DNA of 64,000 bases from Cohnella algarum (GTDB lineage Bacteria; Bacillota; Bacilli; Paenibacillales; Paenibacillaceae). The DNA lies in contig NZ_JAFHKM010000002.1 in the NCBI RefSeq assembly GCF_016937515.1, positions 5,575,001-5,639,000 of the forward strand. The letters are read 5' to 3'. Positions 39,374 through 48,511 of the stretch are shown here, piece after piece. Below the pieces are notes generated by a model, which saw only the letters and a list, made by a program, of their open reading frames with translations, was not told where the DNA came from and did not search any database. The stretch's first letter is position 1. The number at the start of each line of letters is the position of its first letter. A program made the position numbers and the translations under genes.

Positions 39374-41284
39374 TTACTCGACGGCGATCGGTTCCGGCTC
39401 CAGCAGCAAAAACGACAGCGGAGGAACGGGAAGCTCCAGGCTGAACGATTGTCCGTGCATGGGCTTGCGCTCCGCCTTGCTTTGCCGCGGCAGTTTGCGG
39501 CCGAAGCCGCCGTAATCGGGGACGTCGCTGTTCAAAATGATTCGGTACACCGTCCCGTAGGGTACGCCTATGCGAAAAGCGGGGTAATTCATGCGGGAAA
39601 AATTGCATACGCAGACGAGATGCCGCCTCGCGTCGGCGCCGCGGCGAACGTATGTCAACATCGACTGCGGCGCATTGTCCGGGTCAATCCAGCGGAACCC
39701 GTCCGGATGGTGATCCGATTCCCACAAAACGGATTCCGAGCCGTACAGCGCGTTCAAATCGCGAACGAAGCGCCTCAGCCCGTCGTGAAGCGGGTATTTC
39801 AGCAGCATCCAGTCCAGTTCCCCGGCGTCCTTCCATTCGTCGAACTGGCCGAACTCGCCGCCCATGAACAGCAGCTTTTTGCCGGGGTGGGTCATCCAAT
39901 AACCGTAATACAGACGCAAATTCGCGAACTTCTCTTCGTAGGTGCCGGGCATCTTGTTCAGCAAGGAGCGTTTTCCGTGCACGACCTCGTCATGCGACAG
40001 AGGGAGCACGAAATTTTCGGAGTAGGCGTACAAAAGCGAAAAGGTCAAAAGCGAGTGAACGGCGGGCCGGCGGTCGGGATCGGTTTGCATGTATTTCAGC
40101 GAATCGTTCATCCAGCCCATATTCCATTTGTAATTGAATCCGAGGCCGCCCATGTAGGTAGGAGAAGTAACGCCGGGCCAGGCGGAGGAATCTTCGGCGA
40201 TCATCAACGCGTTCGGAAAGTACCGGAACACGGTTTCGTTCAATTTGCGCAAAAAGTCGAGCGCGTCCAGATGCTCGGTGCCGCCCCTGCGGTTATAGGC
40301 GCGCATTTCCTCGGGCTTGTCGAAGTGAAGATCGATCATGCTGGCCACGGCATCGACCCTGAGGCCGTCGATATGAAACACTTCAAGCCAATACAGCGCA
40401 TTGGAAATAAGAAAGCTTTGCACTTCGGGCTTGCCGAAATCGAAGGCGAGCGTGCCCCACAGCGGCTTTTCCGCCACCCGCCAGTCTTCCGGCTCGAACT
40501 GGGGCGATCCGTCGAAAAGCCGCAAGCCATGATCGTCCTTGCAGAAGTGGCCGGGCACCCAGTCGAGCAGCACGCCGATGCCGCGAAGGTGACAGCGGTC
40601 GACAAGCCGCTTCAATCCGTCCGGCGGGCCGTAGCGGCTCGTCGGGGCGAAATAGCCCGTCGCCTGGTAGCCCCAGGATTGATCCAGCGGATGCTCGGCA
40701 AGCGGCAGAATTTCGATATGGGTGTACCCCATCTCCAGCACGTAATCGACCAATTCGTCCGCAAGCTCGTCGTAGGTGCGAAACCGTTCGGGGGCGTCCG
40801 ACCTCCAACTTCCGAGATGAACTTCGTAAATGAGCATCGGCTTGTCGTAGGGCGCCCGCGCGCGGCTTCCTTCCATCCAGGCCCGGTCCCTCCATTCGTA
40901 CCCGTCAAGCCCGGCGACGACGGAAGCCGTCGAAGGGCGCGTCTCGCAGCGGAAGGCGAACGGGTCGGATTTAAGCCGCAATTGCCCGTCAGCGCCGACG
41001 ATTTCGAACTTATACAGCATCCCTTCCTTCAGACCGGGGATGAAACCGTTCCACACTCCTGTCGTTCCCGCCGGCTGAAGCCGATGATTCGCCCCGTCCC
41101 ATCCGTTGAACTCGCCCGCGACCCGGACTTCGCGCGCCCTTGGAGCCCAAACCGTAAAACGTACGCCGGAAGCTCCTTCGTATTCATCCATATGTGCGCC
41201 GAATGTCCGGTACGCATGAAATAATTGGCCGCGGTTGAACAAATACAAAATGTCGGAAGAAACCCGGGGAGAAAACATGGTCAT
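39374..41284 (-). CDS. glgB: 1,4-alpha-glucan branching enzyme
   Basis: A 636-residue GH13 enzyme that introduces alpha-1,6 branches. An N-terminal CBM48 module (APRAREVRVAGEFNGWDG) precedes the barrel. Catalytic residues are Asp311 (GLRVDAVASM), Glu364 (IAEDSS) and the Asp of LSHDEVVHGK. ATG 41284 is 9 bases after AGGAGGTG; an upstream in-frame GTG is part of that ribosome site and is rejected. This is the first gene of the operon; an AT-rich region with a TATAAT at 41387-41392 (minus strand) lies upstream. Confidence 0.95.
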   Translation of the reverse strand: MTMFSPRVSSDILYLFNRGQLFHAYRTFGAHMDEYEGASGVRFTVWAPRAREVRVAGEFNGWDGANHRLQPAGTTGVWNGFIPGLKEGMLYKFEIVGADGQLRLKSDPFAFRCETRPSTASVVAGLDGYEWRDRAWMEGSRARAPYDKPMLIYEVHLGSWRSDAPERFRTYDELADELVDYVLEMGYTHIEILPLAEHPLDQSWGYQATGYFAPTSRYGPPDGLKRLVDRCHLRGIGVLLDWVPGHFCKDDHGLRLFDGSPQFEPEDWRVAEKPLWGTLAFDFGKPEVQSFLISNALYWLEVFHIDGLRVDAVASMIDLHFDKPEEMRAYNRRGGTEHLDALDFLRKLNETVFRYFPNALMIAEDSSAWPGVTSPTYMGGLGFNYKWNMGWMNDSLKYMQTDPDRRPAVHSLLTFSLLYAYSENFVLPLSHDEVVHGKRSLLNKMPGTYEEKFANLRLYYGYWMTHPGKKLLFMGGEFGQFDEWKDAGELDWMLLKYPLHDGLRRFVRDLNALYGSESVLWESDHHPDGFRWIDPDNAPQSMLTYVRRGADARRHLVCVCNFSRMNYPAFRIGVPYGTVYRIILNSDVPDYGGFGRKLPRQSKAERKPMHGQSFSLELPVPPLSFLLLEPEPIAVE

Positions 41285-41449
41285 GCCGGAGATCACCTCC
41301 TTCGTAGGGGAAAGGCATAGGCAAAAAGGAATGCGGAAGTTATTTTTCTGTCAATTTTCCTTACAATTCACACATATGTTACATTTATTATAAAGGAAAT
41401 ATCGCTAGTTTTCATCCGAATTTTCAAAAAAATTTTTCGTTTTTTCCAT

Positions 41450-41473
41450 AAAAAAAGCTCCCGACGGGAGCTT
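41450..41473 (-). terminator. Terminator of the chemotaxis receptor gene
   Basis: Perfect stem AAGCTCCCG/CGGGAGCTT with a one-base centre, ending in T6 on the minus strand (A-run at 41450-41456), 30 bp after the receptor stop. Confidence 0.85.
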
Positions 41474-41502
41474 CTCATTTCCGGCGGCAAAACCGGACGG
41501 AT

Positions 41503-42774
41503 TTATTTGAAAAAGGCGACCTGCCCTTGCAGATCGGACGATTTGGCGCGCAGCGATTCGGACGACGCCGCGATTTCCTGCATGACCGCCGTCTGCTCCT
41601 GCGAAGCCGAGGACACTTCCCGGGCTCCGGAGCGAATGGCGTCCGCCACCTGCGCGACATTGCGCGCCTCTCCGAGCACGCCCTCGACCTGTTCGGTCTG
41701 GCTGGCCAGCCGGGCCGCGATCGCGTTGACGATTTCGCTTACCCGTTCCGCTTCCTTGGCGACCGATTCGAGCGAGTCGGCCGAAGCCTGACCGCGTTTG
41801 AACCCTTGCTCGGCTACGATCGTCTGCTGCTGAATGTGCATGACCGCGTTTCCGACTTCCGTCTGAATTTGCGCGATCAGCTGGCGGATATCCTTGACCG
41901 CGCTGCCGCTCTGCTCGGCCAGCTTTTTGACCGCTTGCGCGACGACGACGAAGCCTTTTCCTTCCTCGCCCGCCCGCGCCGCTTCGATGGACGCGTTCAG
42001 CGCGAGCAGGTTGGTTTGCTCGGCGAAATCCCCGACGACGTTCGAAATCGAGCCGATTTTGTCGGCGTGCTCGTCCAGCCTTCTGACGACTTCAAGCGCT
42101 TCCCGATTCAATTCCGACAACTGCTGCATGCCGACCACCATCGACTGAAACACCTTTTCGCTCTCCTCGACCGAACGGTTCATGACCAGGGCGCGATCGC
42201 GGGCGTCCGAAGCCTGATCGTTGATTTCGGCCGCCGTTTGCGAAAGCTCCTCGACGGAAGAACGCATCGTCTCGGCGGATTGATGCTGGCGCACCGTCCC
42301 GTCCGTGATCGTCTCCGCCTGTTGGGAAATCTGCTCGATTTGCATAGCGGCTTCGCCGATCGCCGATTGCAAGTCCGCCACGTGCCGGTCCGTCGATTGC
42401 GAATTTTCCCGAATGCCGTTAATAATCGAAACGAGCTGCTTGAGCATGTTATCGAACGCCTGGCTCAGCATCGACAGCTCGTCGCGGGTCCGTCCGACCG
42501 CAACGTGCACGCGCAAATTCCCCTCGGCCGCTTCCCGGGCCGCCGCCGTCAGCGACAGCAGAGGCTTCAGCAGCCACTTGGAGAAAAAGAATCCGAACAG
42601 CCCGGTCCAGAACACCCCGACGATCAAGGTCAGAAAGACAAACAGCCCTTCGGGAAGAAAATCGAACCATTCCCTGAGCACAAGCAGAAAAAAGGCGCTT
42701 GTCATATACGTAATGCCGGATACGGTCGTAATGCCGATGACCATTTTTTTCACGATTCCGAAGCGAACCTTCAT
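41503..42774 (-). CDS. Methyl-accepting chemotaxis protein without external sensor domain
   Basis: A 423-residue receptor. Two membrane helices lie close together (about residues 9-32 and 42-70) with only a short loop, so there is no periplasmic-type ligand domain. A HAMP domain follows (about 75-125) and then the signalling coiled coil with the highly conserved tip [20 protein letters not shown] then [20 protein letters not shown]. It should control CheA, sensing a cytoplasmic or membrane signal. ATG 42774 follows GGGGGAAAG. The 241 bp to the right (42775-43015) hold no gene. Confidence 0.9.
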   Translation of the reverse strand: MKVRFGIVKKMVIGITTVSGITYMTSAFFLLVLREWFDFLPEGLFVFLTLIVGVFWTGLFGFFFSKWLLKPLLSLTAAAREAAEGNLRVHVAVGRTRDELSMLSQAFDNMLKQLVSIINGIRENSQSTDRHVADLQSAIGEAAMQIEQISQQAETITDGTVRQHQSAETMRSSVEELSQTAAEINDQASDARDRALVMNRSVEESEKVFQSMVVGMQQLSELNREALEVVRRLDEHADKIGSISNVVGDFAEQTNLLALNASIEAARAGEEGKGFVVVAQAVKKLAEQSGSAVKDIRQLIAQIQTEVGNAVMHIQQQTIVAEQGFKRGQASADSLESVAKEAERVSEIVNAIAARLASQTEQVEGVLGEARNVAQVADAIRSGAREVSSASQEQTAVMQEIAASSESLRAKSSDLQGQVAFFK

Positions 42775-43015
42775 GACGTCTTTCCCCCGTTGAATTTTGT
42801 AGAATAATCCTAAAGAACTAGTTCCCAATCTGTACCTATATTCTCTTACTGCCCTATTATTCCTGTTGTCGAAATTGTGACATTTTTAACAGGAGCGAGG
42901 CAATAAGGAGCGCTTCCTTCTCCATCATACTTCGTCTCCGAATTTTGTCTGTGATGCATATCACACCGGGGCCAGCCGTCTCTCCCCAGGTTTTAGATAA
43001 TCGACAAATTTCGAC

Positions 43016-43558
43016 CTAAATCAACTTGTCCCCTCCCCTGTGGTCGAGCCTACTTTGCGAGTCGGACTTCTGGCGCAATGCGGGCGAAGCTTCGTTGGAT
43101 TTTGTCCACGTTGCTCGTTGGATAAAATCCACTGTCGACCGTGGCATTCCCGTTTTTCGCTTCTTCGATTGGATAAATTCCAATATAGGCACGCGTGACG
43201 GAGGCATGTAAGCGGCATTGTAAAGCACCGTATTGCGGGTGATCCTCCAGGCCCAGGCCGTATCCGTACTGAACAAATACTTGAAGTTATCCAGTCCGGC
43301 CCATTCGCTTCCGAAAATTCCGAGGTCGTACCGGTAATTTTTGAAGGCGATGACGAGACCGACCATCGGCAAATAAGCGAAGATCAGCTTGTACAAAACG
43401 CCGGGAAGCGATAACAGCAGCAACTCCCGGTTGCTCTTCAAATGCTTAAGCTCTCTTCCGATGAACGATTTCGCTTTCTTTTCGGAAAGCGGCGGATCCG
43501 CTTCCGTTCCGATGCTTCGGCCGCTGTTGCCGCGCCAAGCATAAGATGCCTTTTTCAT
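43016..43558 (-). pseudogene. LplB-type sugar ABC permease, truncated
   Basis: The product starts MKKASYAWRGNSGRSIGTE and then reads as a carbohydrate-ABC permease (LSLPGVLYKLIFAYLPMVGL, YRYDLGIFGSEWAGLDNFKY) up to about residue 118 (NTVLYNAAYM at about 43205). From there it runs into an unrelated repeat-rich sequence and stops, so most of the permease, including the EAA loop, is missing. No second permease or binding protein is present. It is next to the sensor-AraC regulator, the usual partner of this transporter type. Confidence 0.82.
43095..43183. repeat. Three related short palindromes TTGGATnnnnTCCA
   Basis: TTGGATTTTGTCCA (43095-43108), TTGGATAAAATCCA (43118-43131) and TTGGATAAATTCCAA (43169-43183), all sharing TTGGAT and TCCA arms. 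They lie in the sequence fused to the end of the truncated permease and may be part of a dispersed repeat that inserted or recombined there. Confidence 0.5.
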
Positions 43559-43749
43559 TTCGAATGCCCTTCCTTTCCCGCCTCGCTCTTTCCGGCTTGC
43601 ACGACTAACGATAGCGCAACGGGCGCCGCAAGAGGTACTGTACATATGCAGGATTCCTGTATCCGGCGGTTGTACGTATCCCAGAATCCTGCAAGAGGCG
43701 CCGTTCGGGGCAAAAAAAGAGGCCGGCCGGCAAACCCGGCGGGCCTTCG

Positions 43750-45119
43750 TTACGTGTTGCGGTCTATAGCGAATTTCAAGCGGTATTCTTTCGGCGTCAC
43801 GCCGTACCTGCGCTTGAACAGCCGATAGAAATAGCTTTCGTTGTCGAATCCGACCCTCTCCATGATTTCCGCGACCATCAGATCCTGCTGCTCCAGCAGA
43901 AGCCTCGCCTGGGCAAGACGGGTCGCGTTGATCCGGTCGACGACCGACTCCCCTTCCTGGGATTTGTACACTTGACCCAGGTAGACCGAATTCATTTTGA
44001 GCATATCGGCGATTTTTTGCACGTTCAGATCCGGGTCCGAGTAATGCTTTTCGATAATTTCCCGAATCGTATCGGAAAGCAGCTTGTTTTTATCTTCCTT
44101 TCCGCTTTGCATTTGCTCGAACACTTCGCGGATGACGGCCAGCAGCACCTCGCGCACCTCGTCCAGCGTTTCGGTGCCGATCAGCCTGCGGTTGATCGCG
44201 CGAAGATCGACGGATATCGGATGCAGATGATAATGGTTCATCTCCCCGAGCGTGTTGCTGAGCGTCACGCCCATATGAAGCAAGGCGGAAAACATATTTT
44301 CGAAGCTGAACGTTCCGATCAGCCGCTTCCAGCGCTCGATCGCCTCCGACGTTCGCTCCCGGTCTCCGCTCTTCAAGCCGTCGACCAGCTGCTTCTCCAG
44401 CTCCTGCGGAATGCGGAATTGCTCGTTCCGCTCGTTGTCTTCGACCCTCTCCGGTTCGATAATCGATCCGTGACCCGCGATCATCCGGTAATCCGCCAGA
44501 CGCAGCGCCTGTCCGTAGTGGGCGGTAATTTCGCGGTAATGACCGAACGGCCGGCTTAAAGCGACAGTGAACGAAATCCGGTAAAAGTTCCGGATCGTCC
44601 TCTGCAGTTCGCCGAACCGCTCCGCAAGGCCCGCGAGCCCGTTCTCCTCCCGGCTGCTGACGATAAACGCCAGATGGCCGTTTTTCATGTCCGCGTACAC
44701 GCAGCCGTTTTCGCGGCGCAGCAGTTCTTCTCCGATATTGGCTATGGCGAAGTGGAACAGCGACTCGGCGCCGGCTCCCGAAGCCGCCGACAGCTCCTCC
44801 CTGCGATCGAGCCGGACGACCGCGAGCCGCAGCACCCCCGACGGAACGATGTCGATTCCGTACTGCTCCCTGTTTTGCGAAAATTCGGCTTCGGGCACGG
44901 CATCGCTCCCGCCGAGCAGGCTGCGCAAATGATAAACCTTGGCGATGTTCCGCCTGGACGCTTGATCTCGCTCCATGCCCTTTAGCTTGTCGAGCATGTC
45001 GACGTAGTTGGCCGCGATAAGCGTCAACTCGTCCTTCGCCTGCGGAACCTCCCGCTGATCCTCGCGAATAAGGTTGAGAAGCTGTCCGACCGGCCGGTAT
45101 AACCGCAGAGAGAAATAAA
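43750..45119 (-). pseudogene. Sensor-AraC regulator, C-terminal half cut by IS1380
   Basis: This half starts inside the gene, right at the IS edge (45119), with YFSLRLYRPVGQLLNLIRED, the end of the second membrane helix and linker, and runs to an AraC-type tail: LLSDTIREIIEKHYSDPDLN then MERVGFDNESYFYRLFKRRY and GVTPKEYR. The rest of the same gene lies across the IS at 46707-47652. Joined at the 5-bp target site they give one membrane-sensor AraC regulator (YtdP-like). Such regulators control the adjacent sugar ABC permeases. Confidence 0.85.
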
Positions 45120-46706
45120 CCTAAATTACGAAAGCCTATAGAATCAGGCTTTTGAAGACGCAGAACTTGGATTTCACAACCAATTATGGAGGCAGAATAT
45201 GCAGTTAAAATGGAATGCGAGCAAAAATGCCGTTACTTTCCCCCTCCCCACATGAAGGGGCAACGGGATTTCCAAGACACAAATTGGGATTATCGTTTAT
45301 TCCAATAAAATACTTTTTCGCTCCATTCGTCGCCATGCCCACTGGTTTTGGAAAGACGTACTCAGTTTCAATGTCATTTGGCGGGCATGCTGGACAAACA
45401 CACCTGCACAAACAAAAAACGTTCGCCGGAACCGCTGGATGGTGTAGGATCGGTGAATCGGCTCACAACAATGATGCTTGAATCGCTCAAAGAGATTATA
45501 GGCGAGCAGCTTTAAGAGCAGGTCGATTTCATTGGCGGCAAACGACTGCGTTGGAATGCGGTGGATGGCAAAGCCATTCTTGCCTTCCTTGATGTAGTTC
45601 TCCATGCAGCAGCGCTGGTTGTAGAACCGCCACACATCGATGGCTTCCCATTCCTCCGTTGTGACCATGGCTTCGTATTGCCAAAGCAAATCCAGTTCCA
45701 ACTGAGACTGATCCCCGTCCCAACGCGGCATTTTGCGGATGACAGCAACACGACGCATCTTCTTCCAACCGATCGCTTGGTAGGCCAGCACGATGCCTTC
45801 AATGATCCAGTCCTCGTCCACAAAGCGTGTCCAATGCGCACAGGTTTTGACTTGGTCCTGGAGACGACTTGTCCATTTCAGCTTGCCGACGTAGCCGATC
45901 TGACGGGACTCCCAGAACGCGTAGAAGTCTTCTCCGCCAAAGCCTTTGTCAAACCGGGCATAGCGTACGTGGTGGGATTCCAACAACGCCAGCGTTTGCC
46001 GGGCAAACGAAAGGACGTCGGTCGAACTGCTCGTGTTGCCGGGACGCAGCGCGGCATTCACTAGCATTCGCGACTGCCCTTCGTACACGAGAAGGGGATG
46101 ATAGCTCTTTCGGCCGCGCTTCTGACTGTTAAAACCGACTTCCGCTCCCTGCTGGTTGCCGTACACCGTCTCAACAGTCGAATCCAGATCGAGAATCAAG
46201 GAGTCGGGTAGCTGCGGTGCAATGATTTCGACATTCAGGTTTCGCAGGGCTGGCGCTAAATGGTCGTGGGCTTTGCCCAGACGAAGCAATTCCTTGTTTA
46301 ACAATGTGTGATGCGGCACCCGGCCGCCCAGCGCCTGGGCGATCAAGGCATCACCTTGTAGGGATTTGAAATGAAAGAGACGTTCGCAGCCCAAAATCCA
46401 GCCGATGATGAGCATCTGCAGAATGCGATGCGTCGGAAAGATGGCATTCGCCGCTTTGGCTAGTCCAAGGCTCCGAAGGGCTTGATTCAAACCGATGTTT
46501 TCAAGAAATCCGAGGATCACCTTGCTTCCTGCAAAATTTGTTGCATTTCTCATAGAAAATGCCGTTTTCAATGACGCGATTTTTGTGGTAGACTTCACCT
46601 TAAGGGTGCTCCTCTCTTGGTTGGTGATGTTCTAGGCAAACACCATTCTACCAAAGATCTGGGCACTTTTTCATGTTTTTATGAGGTGGTACTTTCGTAA
46701 TTCAGG
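45120..46706 (-). mobile_element. IS1380-family insertion sequence with 5-bp target duplication
   Basis: A 1587-bp element. Its ends are CCTAAATTACGAAAG (left) and, reversed, CCTGAATTACGAAAG (right), 14 of 15 matching. The flanks carry the direct repeat ATAAA at 45115-45119 and 46707-46711. Removing the element and one ATAAA restores the reading frame across the junction as SFYFSLRL, proving that it split the sensor-AraC gene. The intact ends suggest a recent insertion. Confidence 0.92.
45297..46598 (-). CDS. IS1380-family transposase
   Basis: A 433-residue DDE transposase with family landmarks: ILDLDSTVETVYGNQQGAEV (first Asp), YARFDKGFGG (second Asp) and RCCMENYIKEGKNGF (Glu). The start is GTG at 46598, with GAGAGGAG upstream. 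No frameshift is visible, so the element may be active. It is the only gene of the insertion sequence at 45120-46706. Confidence 0.94.
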   Translation of the reverse strand: MKSTTKIASLKTAFSMRNATNFAGSKVILGFLENIGLNQALRSLGLAKAANAIFPTHRILQMLIIGWILGCERLFHFKSLQGDALIAQALGGRVPHHTLLNKELLRLGKAHDHLAPALRNLNVEIIAPQLPDSLILDLDSTVETVYGNQQGAEVGFNSQKRGRKSYHPLLVYEGQSRMLVNAALRPGNTSSSTDVLSFARQTLALLESHHVRYARFDKGFGGEDFYAFWESRQIGYVGKLKWTSRLQDQVKTCAHWTRFVDEDWIIEGIVLAYQAIGWKKMRRVAVIRKMPRWDGDQSQLELDLLWQYEAMVTTEEWEAIDVWRFYNQRCCMENYIKEGKNGFAIHRIPTQSFAANEIDLLLKLLAYNLFERFKHHCCEPIHRSYTIQRFRRTFFVCAGVFVQHARQMTLKLSTSFQNQWAWRRMERKSILLE

Positions 46707-47652
46707 ATAAAAGGACAGCAAAACGGCGAACAGCACGACGGACACCGTCACCCCGATCTCCGTCCATTTCAACTGCCGGACATGGCCGAGCACCGCATCG
46801 TAATCCCGCAGGCTGATGATTTGCCAGTTGTTCATCCCATTGCTTAAGTACGCGACCTTATATTTCTTGCCCTCGAACCGATACATAAAATCGCCGAGCG
46901 TGCCGGAGGAATTCTCGATCCGCGGCAGCAGCTCGTCCTTGAGCTGCAACTGCGCGGGCGGCATTCGGCCGTTCGAAATGAGGACGTTGCCTTCCCCGTC
47001 GGTCACGAAGAGCACGTCGTCCTCCCGCTCCGCCAGTTTGTTAAGCGCTTCCACATTGTCCACCATCCATCCGGGCTTCACGGTCAGCACGAGAACGCTG
47101 CCGTTAACGGAGCCCAGCGAAGGACCGTCGTACAGAAAAAAAGCGAAAACGTCGATGCCTTCGTTCCCGCCGGCCAAATCGAGCGGAATGAGCTGCAGCT
47201 TCGGCACGTCCGGGTGAGAGGCCATATAGTCGCTTAACGCGGAATACAGCTGGTTGTTGTCCATTTCGTGATTGAGCGAGGAGAAAAACCGGCTCTGCGC
47301 CGGATTATAAAACGCGACGGCATGCAGATAAGGCGATTCCGCGACGGTTCGATCCAGGCGGTCGATTTTCAGCAGGCTTTGGCGATAGTCCGAGCCGGCC
47401 TTCAACGCGATGAGTTCGTCGTCGTTGTAAAGCGAAACCGCCAAGTCCTTGACGATCCCGTTCATGTTTTCGATGTTGTAATGGATCTGTGAGCAGCTTG
47501 CGGTCGGCTTCGTTCTGCATCTCCACGATTTTGCCGCGGGCGTTGACGTTGAGCAGGTAAGACGTCACCGCGAGCGTTGCGACGATCAACATGAAGCCGA
47601 GCAGAATCCGCTGCAAAAATTTGCGCGTGCGGAGCAATCGGAACGCGTTCAT
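46707..47652 (-). pseudogene. Sensor-AraC regulator, N-terminal half, frameshifted and cut by IS1380
   Basis: From ATG 47652 (after GGGAGAGAAAG) the product starts MNAFRLLRTRKFLQRILLGF, a membrane helix. Near 47488-47491 the frame is lost (reading KLLT, whereas the other frame gives QIHYNIENMNGIVKDLAVSL), so a small insertion or deletion is present. The rest is a dCache-like extracytoplasmic sensor (YNPAQSRFFSSLNHEMDNNQ, later ISLRDYDAV) followed by the second helix (VSVVLFAVLLSFY), which is interrupted by the IS at 46706. So this regulator has at least two independent lesions. Confidence 0.85.
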
Positions 47653-47730
47653 GAGGCTTTCTCTCCCGGACTCTCGTGTGCCCTTACTATAATCGTTCTT
47701 TCCTTTTACTGTCAATGTCAGGAGCCGAAG

Positions 47731-48454
47731 TCATAACCACCGGCTTAGCCGGTGGCTTCCATCAGCCCTATAAGGGCATGTTACAAGCAAGCGCCTCTAA
47801 GGCGCTCTGAAGATCTGCCAACCGCGTGTTACCTCAGGCTAGCCCCTGGAAAGGGGCCTCTTTATACGCCCTTTTTCACCGACTCACCCGTAAACGGGTC
47901 GATCAGTTCCTTCATCGTGAGTTGTTCGTAGTTCTTGTCCTCTGTTCGTTGATTCCGAATGTATTCGGCGATAACCTTTTTGTTTCGTCCCACCGTATCG
48001 ACGTAGTACCCTCTACACCAAAACTGTCGATTGCCGTAGCGGTACTTCATATTCGCAAATTTATCGAAGATCGTCAGTGAACTTTTTCCCTTTAAGTATT
48101 CCATAAACTCGGACACGCTTAGCTTCGGCGGAATACTCACGAGCATGTGGATGTGATCCGGACATGCTTCAGCTTCGAGAATTTCTACCCCTTTTCGCTC
48201 ACATAACTCCCGGATGATTTTTCCGATTTCCCTTTTTAATTTCCCATAGATCACTTGCCGCCGATACTTCGGGGCAAATACGATATGATATTTACAGTTC
48301 CATTTCGTGTGTGCTAGACTGCTCTTGTCCATCCCTTGTCCTCCATTGATGTTTGGTAGCGGTTGGCAGACCGGCTCCCATATTATCATTGAAGGTCAAG
48401 GGATGACTACTCATAGCTATAAGCTTTCCTGAACCCCCAGTCGAACTGGGGGTT
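47731..48454 (-). mobile_element. IS200/IS605-type element
   Basis: A single-gene element without inverted ends or target duplication, as expected for the family. The left end carries a strong hairpin (CCACCGGC/GCCGGTGG, 47737-47755) plus further small hairpins at 47765-47777 and 47791-47805. The right end carries AACCCCCAGT/ACTGGGGGTT at 48432-48454. These act as the single-strand recognition structures of TnpA. Exact boundaries are approximate. Confidence 0.78.
47862..48332 (-). CDS. tnpA: IS200-type transposase TnpA
   Basis: A 156-residue HUH-type Y1 transposase. It starts MDKSSLAHTKWNCKYHIVFA. The metal-binding HUH motif is DHIHM in CPDHIHMLVSIPP, and the likely catalytic Tyr is in KKVIAEYIRNQ, near residue 125. 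It handles single-stranded DNA. ATG 48332 follows GGAGGACAAGGG. The gene is intact. Confidence 0.93.
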   Translation of the reverse strand: MDKSSLAHTKWNCKYHIVFAPKYRRQVIYGKLKREIGKIIRELCERKGVEILEAEACPDHIHMLVSIPPKLSVSEFMEYLKGKSSLTIFDKFANMKYRYGNRQFWCRGYYVDTVGRNKKVIAEYIRNQRTEDKNYEQLTMKELIDPFTGESVKKGV

Positions 48455-48460
48455 TTCTTA

Positions 48461-48497
48461 TACAAAGAAAGGGCCGGACGAGAACGTTCGTCCGGCC
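48461..48497 (-). terminator. Terminator of the BNR-repeat protein gene
   Basis: Perfect stem GGCCGGACGA/TCGTCCGGCC (48472-48481 and 48488-48497) with a 6-base loop and a T-rich tail on the minus strand. Confidence 0.8.
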
Positions 48498-48511
48498 GCG
48501 CAACGTCCGCG

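Noticed and set aside
39371..41224. Long open frame antisense to glgB
   Set aside because: A shadow of the intact glgB; no ribosome site or motif.
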